Part shown: positions 1-8,606 of the stretch, one piece after another
How positions within the stretch are numbered: position 1 is the first letter of the stretch
Layout of the letters: each line of letters opens with the position of its first letter
Source of the DNA: CBDCFV01 sp965203835
GTDB taxonomy: Bacteria > Chloroflexota > Dehalococcoidia > Lucifugimonadales > UBA3495
Assembly (NCBI GenBank): GCA_965203835.1
Contig: OZ241919.1
Span: 992,001 to 1,056,000 of the forward strand
DNA length: 64,000 nt
Reading direction: 5' to 3'
Program-made: the position numbers and the translations under genes
Notes under the pieces: generated by a model
The model's database searches: none
Told to the model about the DNA's origin: nothing
What the model saw: only the letters and a program-made list of their open reading frames with translations

Positions 1-144
1 TAGTTTTCATGTGAAAGAGCATATAAGCTACACATATAAATGGCAACCGGGACAGAGTACACGAGCGGGATATTCCAGCTTGCCCAAGGACGCTCCGCAT
101 ATTAAGATACAGCCCTAATCCACCACGGGGAGTATTCAAGGCAG

Positions 145-1116
145 ATGAAAGCAGCCAGACTGACCAGCCCCAAGACTTTTGAATTTCTGGACGTGGAGAC
201 ACCGACAGCCGCCGACGGGCAGTGCCTGATAAAGATTGAGCGGGTCTCCATCTGCGGGAGCGATATCCGGGACTCCTATAGCCCCGTGCTTCCTGAGGAC
301 CAATATCCCCTGACCGCGGGCCGGCCGTGCCACGAGATCGCAGGCGTTATTGTCGACAGCCGTATTGACGGGTTTCCCGAAGGAAGCCGGGCCATCGTCA
401 TTCCGCGGCCCGGAGTAGGGGGCTTGGCGGAATACATCGTTTCCGGTCCGGAGAGGATGGCGTTGTTGCCCGACGAAGGAACACTGGACGAGTGGGTGAT
501 GTGTCAACCCTCCGGCACGGTGCTCTTTTCCTGCCAGCAGATGCCCAACATTCTGGGTAAGACGGTGGTCGTTTTGGGACAGGGCAGCATTGGCCTCAGC
601 TTCACCATGCTGACCTCCCGGATGGGGGCCAGGGCCGTGATAGCCGCGGACCTTCTGGACTACCGGCTGGAGAAGTCGAAGGAATTCGGCTCGACCCACA
701 GGGTCAACCCCGACAAGGTGAACATCAGTGAAGCGGTGATGGAAATTACGAACGGAGTGGGGGCCGACGTGGTGGTCGAGGCCGCAGGCTACGCCGACAC
801 CTTCGACATGTCCTTCCGCTTGGTGCGGCAGTTCGGTACCATCATAGTGTTCGGCATCACCGAGGAACACTCAGTGCCGATAGAACACCACGTATTGATG
901 GACAAGCAACCCCGAATCATTCCCACTAATGGCGCCCGCAGCGGCGACCCCATAGCTCACATCCGGGAGATCGTTGGTCTGCGGGAACGGGGTTGGTGCG
1001 ACCCGGCGAGCTTGGTCACGCACCGCATGGGCTTTTCCGATGTTCAAGCCGCTTACGACATGTACGATCAGCGGCTGGACAACGTCATCAAAGTGGTGAT
1101 GAACATCAACGAGTAG
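145..1116 (+). CDS. zinc-type alcohol dehydrogenase-like (MDR) oxidoreductase
   Basis: Medium-chain dehydrogenase/reductase of 323 residues. The N-terminal GroES-like domain carries the expected catalytic-zinc residues: Cys37 in SICGSD and His63-Glu64 in PCHEIAG. The Rossmann domain begins near residue 139 with a GQGSIG nucleotide-binding loop (145-150). The four-Cys structural zinc lobe of classical alcohol dehydrogenases is absent, which explains the short length. By family it would oxidise an alcohol or polyol, or reduce the matching carbonyl, with NAD(P). The substrate cannot be read from sequence. It stands alone upstream of an MmgE/PrpD gene on the same strand with a 250-base gap, so co-transcription is uncertain. 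Confidence 0.85.
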   Translation: MKAARLTSPKTFEFLDVETPTAADGQCLIKIERVSICGSDIRDSYSPVLPEDQYPLTAGRPCHEIAGVIVDSRIDGFPEGSRAIVIPRPGVGGLAEYIVSGPERMALLPDEGTLDEWVMCQPSGTVLFSCQQMPNILGKTVVVLGQGSIGLSFTMLTSRMGARAVIAADLLDYRLEKSKEFGSTHRVNPDKVNISEAVMEITNGVGADVVVEAAGYADTFDMSFRLVRQFGTIIVFGITEEHSVPIEHHVLMDKQPRIIPTNGARSGDPIAHIREIVGLRERGWCDPASLVTHRMGFSDVQAAYDMYDQRLDNVIKVVMNINE

Positions 1117-1403
1117 AGGCCGTGGGGGTGTCCGGGCGTTTCCTTCAGCAGTCCGCACCGGACTGGCCGGATTCCCTCCTTCAACAACCCGGCTCACCGA
1201 GGTTACCGCAACAACTGCGAAGCGTCTTGGCCTTGATAAAGTTGTTGACCAACACCAGCTTTACCTTACGCCAGAATGGCATAGGTTGACGCAGGTTGTG
1301 CAGCGGGGCATGGGGATGATGATGTAGTTCCGGCATAACGCAATTATTATGGCAGACCAAGGATGGGGTGTACACTAAGCAGCTTCAAGGCAGGGAGGCC
1401 CAC

Positions 1404-2759
1404 ATGTCGGCAGAATACCTGGACAAGCTGGCCGGTTTTGTCACCGAAACCAGGTTGGAAGACCTTGAGGAGTCGACGGTAACAGCCGCCAAGAACGTGG
1501 TGCTGGACACCATCGGCGCCATCCTAGCGGGGAGCCGCCTTTCCGAGAACGCCGGTTTCGCCAACATGGTCCTGGGCATGGGCAACGGCGGCAACGCCAC
1601 CCTGCTCGGCCATGCCGGGGCTACGCAGCCCATGATGGCCGCACTGGTCAACGCAACGGCGGGGGTATCGTTGGAGATGGACGAAGGCAGCCGCTTGGGC
1701 GGAGGCCACCCTTCGATCCACGTCACTCCCGGGGCCATCGCTATGGCCGAAGAGCGGAAATGCACCGGCGCTGAACTGCTGGAAAGCGTCATCGTCGGTT
1801 ATGAAGTAACCTCCCGCATCGGAAGCGGCACCATAGTCAAAGACGAGGTCCATTCCCATGGCACCTGGGGCACTGCGGGCACAGCCGCCGCTACCGCCCG
1901 TATCCTGGGATTAAACGCTCAAGAAACCAGGTCGGCCATCAGCATGGCCGCTTCGATGAGCCCGGCCAACACTTGGACGCCATGCTTGGAGGGGGCCACC
2001 GTCCGCAACCTGTACCCGGGCCGCTCCGGGTTCCAAGGCATCCTGGCCGCCCAGTTGGTGCAGTGCGGGTTCACCGCTCTCCAGGACGGGCCATCCGACC
2101 TGTACCAATCATTGTTGGGCGCGGGCTTCGACACCGAAGCCGTGGTGTCAGGGCTGGGATATCCGGGGGCATACCGCATACAGAACAACTACTTCAAGTT
2201 CCACGCCTGCTGCCTGTACAACCACCCAGCGTTGGACGCGGTGGAGTCCCTTCTGCGACAGGAGGAGTTCACGGCAACGGACGTCAGCCGGGTCCAGATA
2301 GAAGCCCCTCCCTTGGCTTTAACCATGGCCGACCCGGAGCCGGACAACATGCTGGCGGCGAAGTTCTCCATTCCCTACGCCGTGGCCGCCTTGCTGGTGC
2401 GGGGCAACGCCAACGTGACGGCGTTCTACCCCGACCAGATCTCCAACCCCCATATACGGGAGTTGGCCGGGGTGGTGGAGGTTGCGGCCGACTCGGAAAT
2501 GAGCCTTCGCCGCTATGACTATCCGTCGGCCAGGGTTGCGGTATCCCTGAAGGACGGGCGCCGACTGGAGCAGAGCGTTACGGCCCAAAAGGGCGACTAC
2601 AGGAATCCGGTCACGCAGGACGAGTTGCTGTCCAAGTTCAGGTTCCTGGCAACGGAGACGCTGGGCGAGAGCAGGACTTCCCAAGTGATTGACGCCGTGG
2701 GGTCTCTGGAGTCACTGGGCAACGTCCGAGAGTTGACTGGCTTGTTGAGAGCGGGTTAA
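1404..2759 (+). CDS. MmgE/PrpD family protein
   Basis: About 451 residues, full length for the MmgE/PrpD family, which includes 2-methylcitrate dehydratase, cis-aconitate decarboxylase and iminodisuccinate epimerase. The N-terminal helical part has the usual signature around VLDTIGAILAG, followed by a His-rich stretch (GGGHPSIHVTPG) and the conserved KFHACCLYNHPALD segment. I chose the ATG at 1404 because GGGAGG lies six bases upstream; an ATG twelve codons earlier lacks such a site. Family membership does not fix the substrate, and no citrate or methylcitrate gene lies nearby. A role in catabolism of a small carboxylic acid is inference. Confidence 0.88.
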   Translation: MSAEYLDKLAGFVTETRLEDLEESTVTAAKNVVLDTIGAILAGSRLSENAGFANMVLGMGNGGNATLLGHAGATQPMMAALVNATAGVSLEMDEGSRLGGGHPSIHVTPGAIAMAEERKCTGAELLESVIVGYEVTSRIGSGTIVKDEVHSHGTWGTAGTAAATARILGLNAQETRSAISMAASMSPANTWTPCLEGATVRNLYPGRSGFQGILAAQLVQCGFTALQDGPSDLYQSLLGAGFDTEAVVSGLGYPGAYRIQNNYFKFHACCLYNHPALDAVESLLRQEEFTATDVSRVQIEAPPLALTMADPEPDNMLAAKFSIPYAVAALLVRGNANVTAFYPDQISNPHIRELAGVVEVAADSEMSLRRYDYPSARVAVSLKDGRRLEQSVTAQKGDYRNPVTQDELLSKFRFLATETLGESRTSQVIDAVGSLESLGNVRELTGLLRAG

Positions 2760-2799
2760 TGCCCCCTCTCGTCGCCTCGCCGTTGAATTCTAACAACGG

Positions 2800-3543
2800 C
2801 TAACCGGCTTTCAGCCGTTCCAGCGCCGGGTCGGCCACGCCGGCCTCCCGGAATCCCTTGGCGCGCAGAACGCAGCTATCACAGCGGCCGCACGGCGCAT
2901 CACCGGCTTGATAACAACTCCAAGTCAGTTCCAACGGCGCCTTCACCCGCACGCCCAACTCCACGATTTCCTTTTTGGACAATTCGATGATGGGTGTTTC
3001 GATTTCCATGGGTACTTGGTATTCAGCCCAAAGCTTGCTGCCGTAGGCGAGGGACTCCCGCATCTTCTCGAAGTACTCGGGACGGCAGTCGGGGTAGCCG
3101 CTGTAGTCGATGGCGTTGGGCCCCATGAACAGGACGGCTTGCGCGTCGGACGGAGACACCCCCTCTACCTCCAATGCGTAAAGGACCTTGCTTTCCAGGT
3201 ACGCCGCCGCAAGAGAGAGGAAGATGGTGTTGCGGACCGGGACGTAGGTTATGGGTATGCTGGCAGCCATTCCGTCCGCCGGCCTGTCCTCCGGGACAGG
3301 GAACTGTTGCGGGTTGGTGAGGGCCGAGTACCAAGCCACCGAGCCCAGGAACGATATGTCCACCAGCTTGTGTTCTATTCCCAATGTCTCGGCAACCTGG
3401 GCGGCGCAGTCTATCTCCTTGCCGTGGCTTTGCCCGTAGTAGAAGGTGAGAGCCGTCAGGTGGTCGATGGACCGGCGGGCATGGGCGGCCACGGTTGTCG
3501 AGTCCAGCCCACCTGATAGAAGGGTCACGCCGTAACTGGGCAT
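2800..3543 (-). CDS. queC: 7-cyano-7-deazaguanine synthase QueC
   Basis: ATP-dependent ligase converting 7-carboxy-7-deazaguanine and ammonia to preQ0 in queuosine biosynthesis (cytoplasm). The PP-loop SGGLDST is at residues 10-16. The C-terminal zinc site is complete, with Cys210, Cys218, Cys221 and Cys224 in the CYQAGDAPCGRCDSC block. Length (247 aa) is slightly above the usual 220-235. It is followed by an intergenic palindromic repeat and then by queF on the same strand, so the two consecutive steps preQ0 synthesis and reduction are adjacent. queD and queE are not in this window. Confidence 0.95.
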   Translation of the reverse strand: MPSYGVTLLSGGLDSTTVAAHARRSIDHLTALTFYYGQSHGKEIDCAAQVAETLGIEHKLVDISFLGSVAWYSALTNPQQFPVPEDRPADGMAASIPITYVPVRNTIFLSLAAAYLESKVLYALEVEGVSPSDAQAVLFMGPNAIDYSGYPDCRPEYFEKMRESLAYGSKLWAEYQVPMEIETPIIELSKKEIVELGVRVKAPLELTWSCYQAGDAPCGRCDSCVLRAKGFREAGVADPALERLKAG

Positions 3544-3565
3544 ACAGCTATTCCAAGGCTACACT

Positions 3566-3672
3566 GGATTCCCGCCTGCGCGGGAATGACGGATGGTCTC
3601 CGTGTACATTCAACATCTCAAGACCGGACTCCAGCTCCCCGTCTCCACGGGGACATGCTTCGCGGGAGCGAC
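3566..3672. repeat. dispersed palindromic repeat, one full and one degenerate copy
   Basis: Positions 3566-3590 hold the window's commonest repeat: GGA, then TTCCCGC, a short GC loop, GCGGGAA and TGAC. The two arms form a perfect hairpin. A diverged companion with the CCCGTCTCCACGGGG variant and TTCGCGGGAG lies at about 3634-3672. It fills the queC-queF gap, so it would be transcribed as a hairpin between the two genes. Confidence 0.85.
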
Positions 3673-3680
3673 GATTTTCT

Positions 3681-4154
3681 CTAAGCGTTCCCGTTGCCGG
3701 GGTATTCGACCGTGACGCAGGTGTGGATGCCGCCCCTGATGCGGTAGTCCAGCGTGACCTTCATGCTCTTGGGGCGGCACAGTTCGACCAAGTCCAGAAG
3801 GATACGGTTGGCGGCGTGTTCCTGGACTATGCCCACATCCCGGTAGGACAGAAGGTAATACTTCAGGGCCTTCAGTTCAATGCAACTGTCCTGGGGAACA
3901 TACGATATTTGCAGCGTCCCGTAGTCGGGTAAGCCGGTCCACGGGCATACGGCGGTAAACTCGTCGGTGTCCACTTCAACCACGCAGTCCTGCCCGGGAT
4001 ACTCGTATTGGAACGCCAGCAGGCAGGCGGCGTCGATAGTCGACTCGTCTCTTATCAGGACCGTCCGGTCCAAGTCTTCATACTTCTGTCTAAGCTCTGG
4101 AATGGTGGTCAATGGTTGTCCTCCTGGAGACCGGTAACGCTCTGGTACGAACAT
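3681..4154 (-). CDS. queF: NADPH-dependent 7-cyano-7-deazaguanine reductase QueF
   Basis: Reduces the nitrile preQ0 to the amine preQ1 in queuosine synthesis. Unimodular type I enzyme of 157 aa, the usual size. The nucleophilic Cys70 and general acid Asp77 are in FTAVCPWTGLPDYG. The family's NADPH-binding signature appears as ELKALKYYLLSYRD at residues 93-106. It is transcribed toward queC across a palindromic repeat. A divergent ECF sigma-factor gene begins 140 bases upstream. Confidence 0.95.
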   Translation of the reverse strand: MFVPERYRSPGGQPLTTIPELRQKYEDLDRTVLIRDESTIDAACLLAFQYEYPGQDCVVEVDTDEFTAVCPWTGLPDYGTLQISYVPQDSCIELKALKYYLLSYRDVGIVQEHAANRILLDLVELCRPKSMKVTLDYRIRGGIHTCVTVEYPGNGNA

Positions 4155-4222
4155 GATAGGCGTCCCCCCGCAGCCGTGTCAAAACGCCGCTCGGTTTCAA
4201 TCCGTGACAAACGCGGCGCAGT

Positions 4223-4250
4223 GGAACGATTTTCCGGGAAGCCGCGTATT
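4223..4250 (+). promoter_or_regulatory. candidate ECF-type promoter of the sigma-factor gene
   Basis: GGAAC at 4223-4227 is followed after 17 bases by CGTATT at 4245-4250. This matches the general GGAAC-N16/17-CGT pattern recognised by ECF sigma factors and lies 43 bases before the sigma-factor ATG. Autoregulation would be typical. The match is short, so this is a suggestion. Confidence 0.4.
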
Positions 4251-4292
4251 ATCTCCTGGACGCGCTTCTCGAAATAGCCCCGGAGAGAGCCG

Positions 4293-4853
4293 ATGACCGA
4301 AGATGAAGCAGTCCTTAGTTGCCAGAAGGGCGACAAGGACGCTTTCCGTTACTTGGTGGATCTGCACAAGGATGTGCTTTTTGGCACGGCCTACCTGATG
4401 ACCGGCAACCACAGCTTGGCCGAGGAACAGATGCAGGAGGCCTTTCTGGCCGCTTGGCGCGGCATCCGGGGGTTCCAGCCCGGCCGCCCGTTCAAGCCGT
4501 GGCTGGTACGCATCCTGGTCAACGGAGTCTTGACGCAACAGAGGAAGCGCGCTTTATCCACGGTCCCCTTGGACGACCTTGATCCTTCAAGCGAAGGGAA
4601 GGACCTTGTGGAGGAAGTCGAAGCGTTGCAACGGCGCACAGCAGTGCGGGAAGCGCTGTCGGAGCTGAACCAGGAACACCGGCAGGTGGTCATTCTGCGC
4701 TACTTCGCCGGGTTGACGGTGCCTGAAGTGGCGCGGGCTATCGGGAAACGGGAAGGCACGGTCAAGTCCAGGATTCACCGGGCGCTGGGCCGTTTGCGGG
4801 AGCAACTAAACGAGGTCACCGCCGGGGAGGTTGATGACTATGGCTGGCAATGA
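4293..4853 (+). CDS. RNA polymerase ECF-type sigma-70 factor
   Basis: 186 residues. Region 2 spans roughly residues 10-75 (core binding and -10 recognition, with DAFRYLVDLHKDVLFGTAYLM and a helix ending in FKPWLVRILVN). Region 4 spans about residues 120-172, with a helix-turn-helix LTVPEVARAIGKREGTVKSR. It directs RNA polymerase to a specific regulon. Its stop codon overlaps the following gene by 14 bases when that gene is started at 4840, the usual arrangement for a sigma factor and its membrane regulator. The signal it senses is unknown. Confidence 0.92.
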   Translation: MTEDEAVLSCQKGDKDAFRYLVDLHKDVLFGTAYLMTGNHSLAEEQMQEAFLAAWRGIRGFQPGRPFKPWLVRILVNGVLTQQRKRALSTVPLDDLDPSSEGKDLVEEVEALQRRTAVREALSELNQEHRQVVILRYFAGLTVPEVARAIGKREGTVKSRIHRALGRLREQLNEVTAGEVDDYGWQ

Positions 4854-7392
4854 TTCACCCGATCGGGATATGGAGAGGCGGCTGCTGCGGCATTTCGCCG
4901 AGGAGACGCCGGATCTCCGGGCGCCAACCGACACGTGGACGCGGCTGGAAAGCCGCTTGGAAGAGCAGCGGCCCAAGCCGGGCCGGTTTGAGGCCTTCCG
5001 CAACATCCTATCCCCGGCTTCGGGGAGCGACTGGCGGTTGAGGACCTCCGGAGCGGCATTGGCCTTGGTAGTCCTTTTGGCAGGCGCGGCGGTCCTGATA
5101 ACCGTCATGCCAAAAGCAACCACCGACCTGGAAGCCTCCGCTCCCGGCCTTGCGTCTGCCGGGATAGAGTCCGCACCACCTGCGGCTCCAGCCCCAACTG
5201 ACGAAAGCCCGGCCAGTCAGACTGAGGTCCAAACAGGCCCCCCCACCGAGACCGAACCAAGCGTCACGGCTGCCGTCCAGCGAGACAGCGGTGCGGTCGA
5301 AAAAGAAGCTGCCATAGCAGGGACTGCTGAAAAGAACGGTGAGCCCGCAAACCTGCCAACACCCGGCTCGAAAGCAAATGAGGAAGTTGTCCATGAGGCT
5401 GCATCACCCGTGCCAGCGACGCCGGAGGGGAAGGCCGACGTTCGAGAAACTGCCGTAGAAAAGGAAGTGGCGCGGGCCCCGGCGGCCACGGCTACACCTG
5501 CGCCGACAGCGATCCCGACGACGCAACCGACACCCGCGCTCGCGGAGCTGAAGGCGCCGGAAGACGCAACCACAGGGACGATGGATGAAAACAGGGAAAA
5601 CGGGGGCCAAGCGAGCACACCAGTGGAATCAGCGCCCCAAGACTATGCGGCCACACCTTATCCGCAAGAGACGCTCACCGAACCTATACGTCGCAGTCGT
5701 CCCGACGGCGGTGGGGGCGGGGGCGGAGGTTACGCCGCCGTGTTGCCGACGGCCACACCCTACCCGCAGGAAATCCCTGCCGAAGAACGGCCCCCCCGCC
5801 GTCGTGGCGGCAGGGGTGGCGGGGGCGGGGGAGGTTATTATGTCCCACCAGTGGCAACGGCTACACCCTCCCCGCAAGCGCCGACCACCAAACAACCGCG
5901 GTGGCAGAGAAGCGGAGGCGGCGGTAGCTATGCCACACCATCGGGCACCGCATTCAAAGACTACCAACGGTCCCGCTTCGCGGTGGCTTCGGAAGACAAC
6001 GTCTCGACCTTCAGCCTGGATACGGACCGCACCTCATACCAGTTGGCGCTGAACTGGGCGCGCTCGGGATATGACGTGGACCCGGCCTCGGTCAGAGCCG
6101 AAGAGTGGATAAACGCTTTCGATTACCAATACCCTCCACCACCCAACAACGATACGTTTTCAATCGAGACGGGCCTCATCCAACATCCCTTGGACAAGGG
6201 CAAACACTTGGCCCGAATCACGTTCCAAGCGCCGGAAGTGCGTAACGACGCTCCGCTGAACGTTACGCTGGTCCTCGACTCGTCGGGCTCCATGAACGAA
6301 GGCAACCGGGTCGCCATCGCCAGGGCAGCAGCGGAGTCCATCAGGAAGAGTCTAGGCCCAAGGGACAGCATTGCCGTGGTGCAATTCAGCGGAGATGTTG
6401 TCTGGGAAGCAACGGTCGGACACAGCCATCCAGAGAGCGACTCGGTCCACCGGTCCATACAGGACCTGAGTCCTCGCGGCAGCACCAACGTGCAAGCGGG
6501 AATAGACCTTGGGGTCGAAATGGCTGAATATGCTCGCCGCAGCCGCCCGGAGGCCCACAACTACATCGTCCTGATGTCGGACGGGGTGGCCAACGTGGAC
6601 GCCACCAACCCATTCGCCATACTGGAATCGGCCTATGACCGGAACAGCCGGAACCCGTTGCGAATCATCACCATAGGCGTCGGCATAAACAACTACAACG
6701 ACTATCTCCTGGAGCAGTTGGCCCAGCACGGTAACGGCTGGTACCGCTACTTGAACGACGTTGATGCGGCGCGGCGAACATTCAGCCGGGAGAACTGGCT
6801 GGCGATCTCGACCCCCTTTGCCGACCAGTCCCGCGCCAAAGTGACATGGAACCCGCAGGTGGTCAACTCGTGGCGGATCATCGGCTATGAAAACCGGGTT
6901 ACGCCCGATGATACCTTCACCCAGAACCGGAAGGAGTTTGCGGAAATCCCGTCGGGAGCGGCCACCACCGTGTTCTACGAGCTCGAGTTGAATGAAGGCG
7001 CGGTCTGGCGGGGGAGAGGGCCGAATAATTTAAGGCTGGGCAAGGTGCAATTGAGATGGGTCAAGCCGGGCACAGGGGAGAGTCGCCTACAAAGCTCCGC
7101 CATATTCGGCGAACCTTACTCTCCCTTTGAAACTTCCACGGACCACTTTTTGCGCTTGGGCACCATCGTGGCGTTGGCGTCTGACAGGTTCAGTGCTTTG
7201 TCCAGTCCCAAAGGCGGTCTGGCGCACGGCATCCACACTGAATTGTCCACCCTGCAGGACTGGCTTCAATTGCTGAAGAGTCCCTTGGGCGAGCTGACGG
7301 CTTATGGAGACTTGTCCTTTTTGCTGGAGCACATGGCCGACGGCGCCGCAGCGCTCACTCCGGTTGAACCGCGGTCAGGGTACAGCCGGTAG
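4840..7392 (+). CDS. membrane-anchored VWA protein with anti-sigma-like N-terminus
   Basis: About 850 residues in four parts. A short cytoplasmic N-terminus with an acidic, helical segment (about 1-65) is followed by one membrane helix (around 70-90, rich in Ala/Leu/Val). Then come some 270 residues of Ala/Pro/Thr/Glu and poly-Gly low complexity, including repeated TPYPQE units and two Gly7-8 runs. The last part is a YfbK-like von Willebrand A module with a complete MIDAS start (LVLDSSGSMN) and a C-terminal VWA-associated region. ATG 4840 is preferred: GGGGAGG ends nine bases upstream. TTG 4831 and ATG 4834 are alternatives. Position and membrane topology suggest it restrains the upstream sigma factor while the VWA domain binds something outside. 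That regulatory role is inference. Confidence 0.8.
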   Translation: MAGNDSPDRDMERRLLRHFAEETPDLRAPTDTWTRLESRLEEQRPKPGRFEAFRNILSPASGSDWRLRTSGAALALVVLLAGAAVLITVMPKATTDLEASAPGLASAGIESAPPAAPAPTDESPASQTEVQTGPPTETEPSVTAAVQRDSGAVEKEAAIAGTAEKNGEPANLPTPGSKANEEVVHEAASPVPATPEGKADVRETAVEKEVARAPAATATPAPTAIPTTQPTPALAELKAPEDATTGTMDENRENGGQASTPVESAPQDYAATPYPQETLTEPIRRSRPDGGGGGGGGYAAVLPTATPYPQEIPAEERPPRRRGGRGGGGGGGYYVPPVATATPSPQAPTTKQPRWQRSGGGGSYATPSGTAFKDYQRSRFAVASEDNVSTFSLDTDRTSYQLALNWARSGYDVDPASVRAEEWINAFDYQYPPPPNNDTFSIETGLIQHPLDKGKHLARITFQAPEVRNDAPLNVTLVLDSSGSMNEGNRVAIARAAAESIRKSLGPRDSIAVVQFSGDVVWEATVGHSHPESDSVHRSIQDLSPRGSTNVQAGIDLGVEMAEYARRSRPEAHNYIVLMSDGVANVDATNPFAILESAYDRNSRNPLRIITIGVGINNYNDYLLEQLAQHGNGWYRYLNDVDAARRTFSRENWLAISTPFADQSRAKVTWNPQVVNSWRIIGYENRVTPDDTFTQNRKEFAEIPSGAATTVFYELELNEGAVWRGRGPNNLRLGKVQLRWVKPGTGESRLQSSAIFGEPYSPFETSTDHFLRLGTIVALASDRFSALSSPKGGLAHGIHTELSTLQDWLQLLKSPLGELTAYGDLSFLLEHMADGAAALTPVEPRSGYSR

Positions 7393-7410
7393 CGCCCAAA
7401 GCCTCGGGAC

Positions 7411-7848
7411 TCAGGCGCGGGCCAACTCTTCGAATGAAGGTTCAGGCATCCCTTCGGTCCACGTCGGGTCCCGAAGTTCCAGGCGGTTGCCGCTGGGGTC
7501 GTAGAAGTACAGCTCGCGCCCGGTGAAGAACCCTTGGCCCCGGTATGTCAGATGTTCGATTTCTATGCCCCTTTCGTGGAACACTTTGCACGCTTCGTTG
7601 AATATCTGGGGCGACACGGTAAATGAATGGTGCGCCCCTCCGTCCTCCGCCAACTGTCCATCCACCGGGCTGGAGCGTTCGCACAGCAGGATGTTGTGGT
7701 CGCCGACGTTGAAACAGGACATGGTGTTGTTGCCGAGCCTTCCCTTGGCGTCAAGGCCCAGCAGGTCGCCGTAGAACTCTTCAGACTCGTTCAGGTCGTT
7801 TACCGGAATCGACCAGTGGGTTACGCCTTCTATCTTCAAGACTGACAT
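7411..7848 (-). CDS. VOC-family (glyoxalase/dioxygenase-like) protein
   Basis: 145 residues forming one vicinal-oxygen-chelate module of two beta-alpha-beta-beta-beta units. Visible anchors are THWSIPVNDLNESEEFY at the start, HHSFTV in the middle (metal-ligand His position) and LYFYDPSGNRLELRD at the end, where Glu is the usual ligand. Members bind a divalent metal and act on diverse substrates (glyoxalase, extradiol dioxygenase, fosfomycin resistance). Substrate unknown. GGAGG lies four bases before the ATG. It converges with the VWA gene, whose stop is 18 bases away. Confidence 0.85.
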   Translation of the reverse strand: MSVLKIEGVTHWSIPVNDLNESEEFYGDLLGLDAKGRLGNNTMSCFNVGDHNILLCERSSPVDGQLAEDGGAHHSFTVSPQIFNEACKVFHERGIEIEHLTYRGQGFFTGRELYFYDPSGNRLELRDPTWTEGMPEPSFEELARA

Positions 7849-8007
7849 ATTGCCTCCAGTAGCACGCAGAGTATCTGGCAGCCATTATAAACGGACACAG
7901 GGCGTTTGGTTAATGGTCTTGATCACACCGGAACTGCGGGCCAAAGTTGCGGCTGGATATTCGCGGCGTTAAGATTACGGGGAGTTATACGATACTAAGG
8001 ATGTCTT

Positions 8008-8520
8008 ATGCCATATACCCTCGCTGAACTGGATGCAATGTCATTGGAAGAGGCGCAGTCGTTGCCCTTCCAAGACAGGGACCAACTGCTTGACCTTATC
8101 ATCGCCGACGGACGGGGGCAGTCCACCGACATGACCTCCTACCGGACGGGGATGTACTCAGACTACTTCGACGAAGACCTGTCGCGGATGCTGAAGGTCA
8201 GGGCGGTAAAGGTGCTTTGCCGGGGCACAACCTCTTCGGGGTTCGACGGAGTGGTGGTCGGAGAAACGGCGGAGGAGCAATACCGGGCCTGCTTCCGTCA
8301 CGTCGAGACCACGCTGAAAGCGGCCAAGACCGACTTTCCCCGGGTGGTGACAATGGTGGTGTTCCTGACCAACATGGACAACTGGTCCTTGTTCAACCAA
8401 GTATACCGGGAGTTCATCACCATCCCGCCCTGCCGGGCAGTCATCGGCACCACCGGTTTGGCCCAGAAGCCGTTGGCCATCGAAATAGTGGAGTGCATTG
8501 CCTACCGTGTAGCGGAGTGA
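8008..8520 (+). CDS. RidA/YjgF/YER057c/UK114 family protein
   Basis: 170 residues; the RidA fold occupies about residues 45-170, preceded by a 40-residue extension not found in classical RidA. The family motif region is seen as EEQYRACFRHVETTLKAA, then VTMVVFLTNMDNWSLFNQVYREF and PCRAVIGTTGLA, which includes the substrate-binding Arg. Archetypal RidA hydrolyses reactive enamine/imine intermediates released by PLP enzymes; other subgroups have different roles. It lies 86 bases upstream of the OsmC-like gene on the same strand, possibly one stress-related unit. Confidence 0.85.
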   Translation: MPYTLAELDAMSLEEAQSLPFQDRDQLLDLIIADGRGQSTDMTSYRTGMYSDYFDEDLSRMLKVRAVKVLCRGTTSSGFDGVVVGETAEEQYRACFRHVETTLKAAKTDFPRVVTMVVFLTNMDNWSLFNQVYREFITIPPCRAVIGTTGLAQKPLAIEIVECIAYRVAE

Positions 8521-8606
8521 TAGGCTCACCTTTGCAAGGCCCGTCACGGCAGGCCATTGCCGGGTCAACAGGGTTTTCCCATGATTCCACAAGGAGGAGG
8601 AGCACC

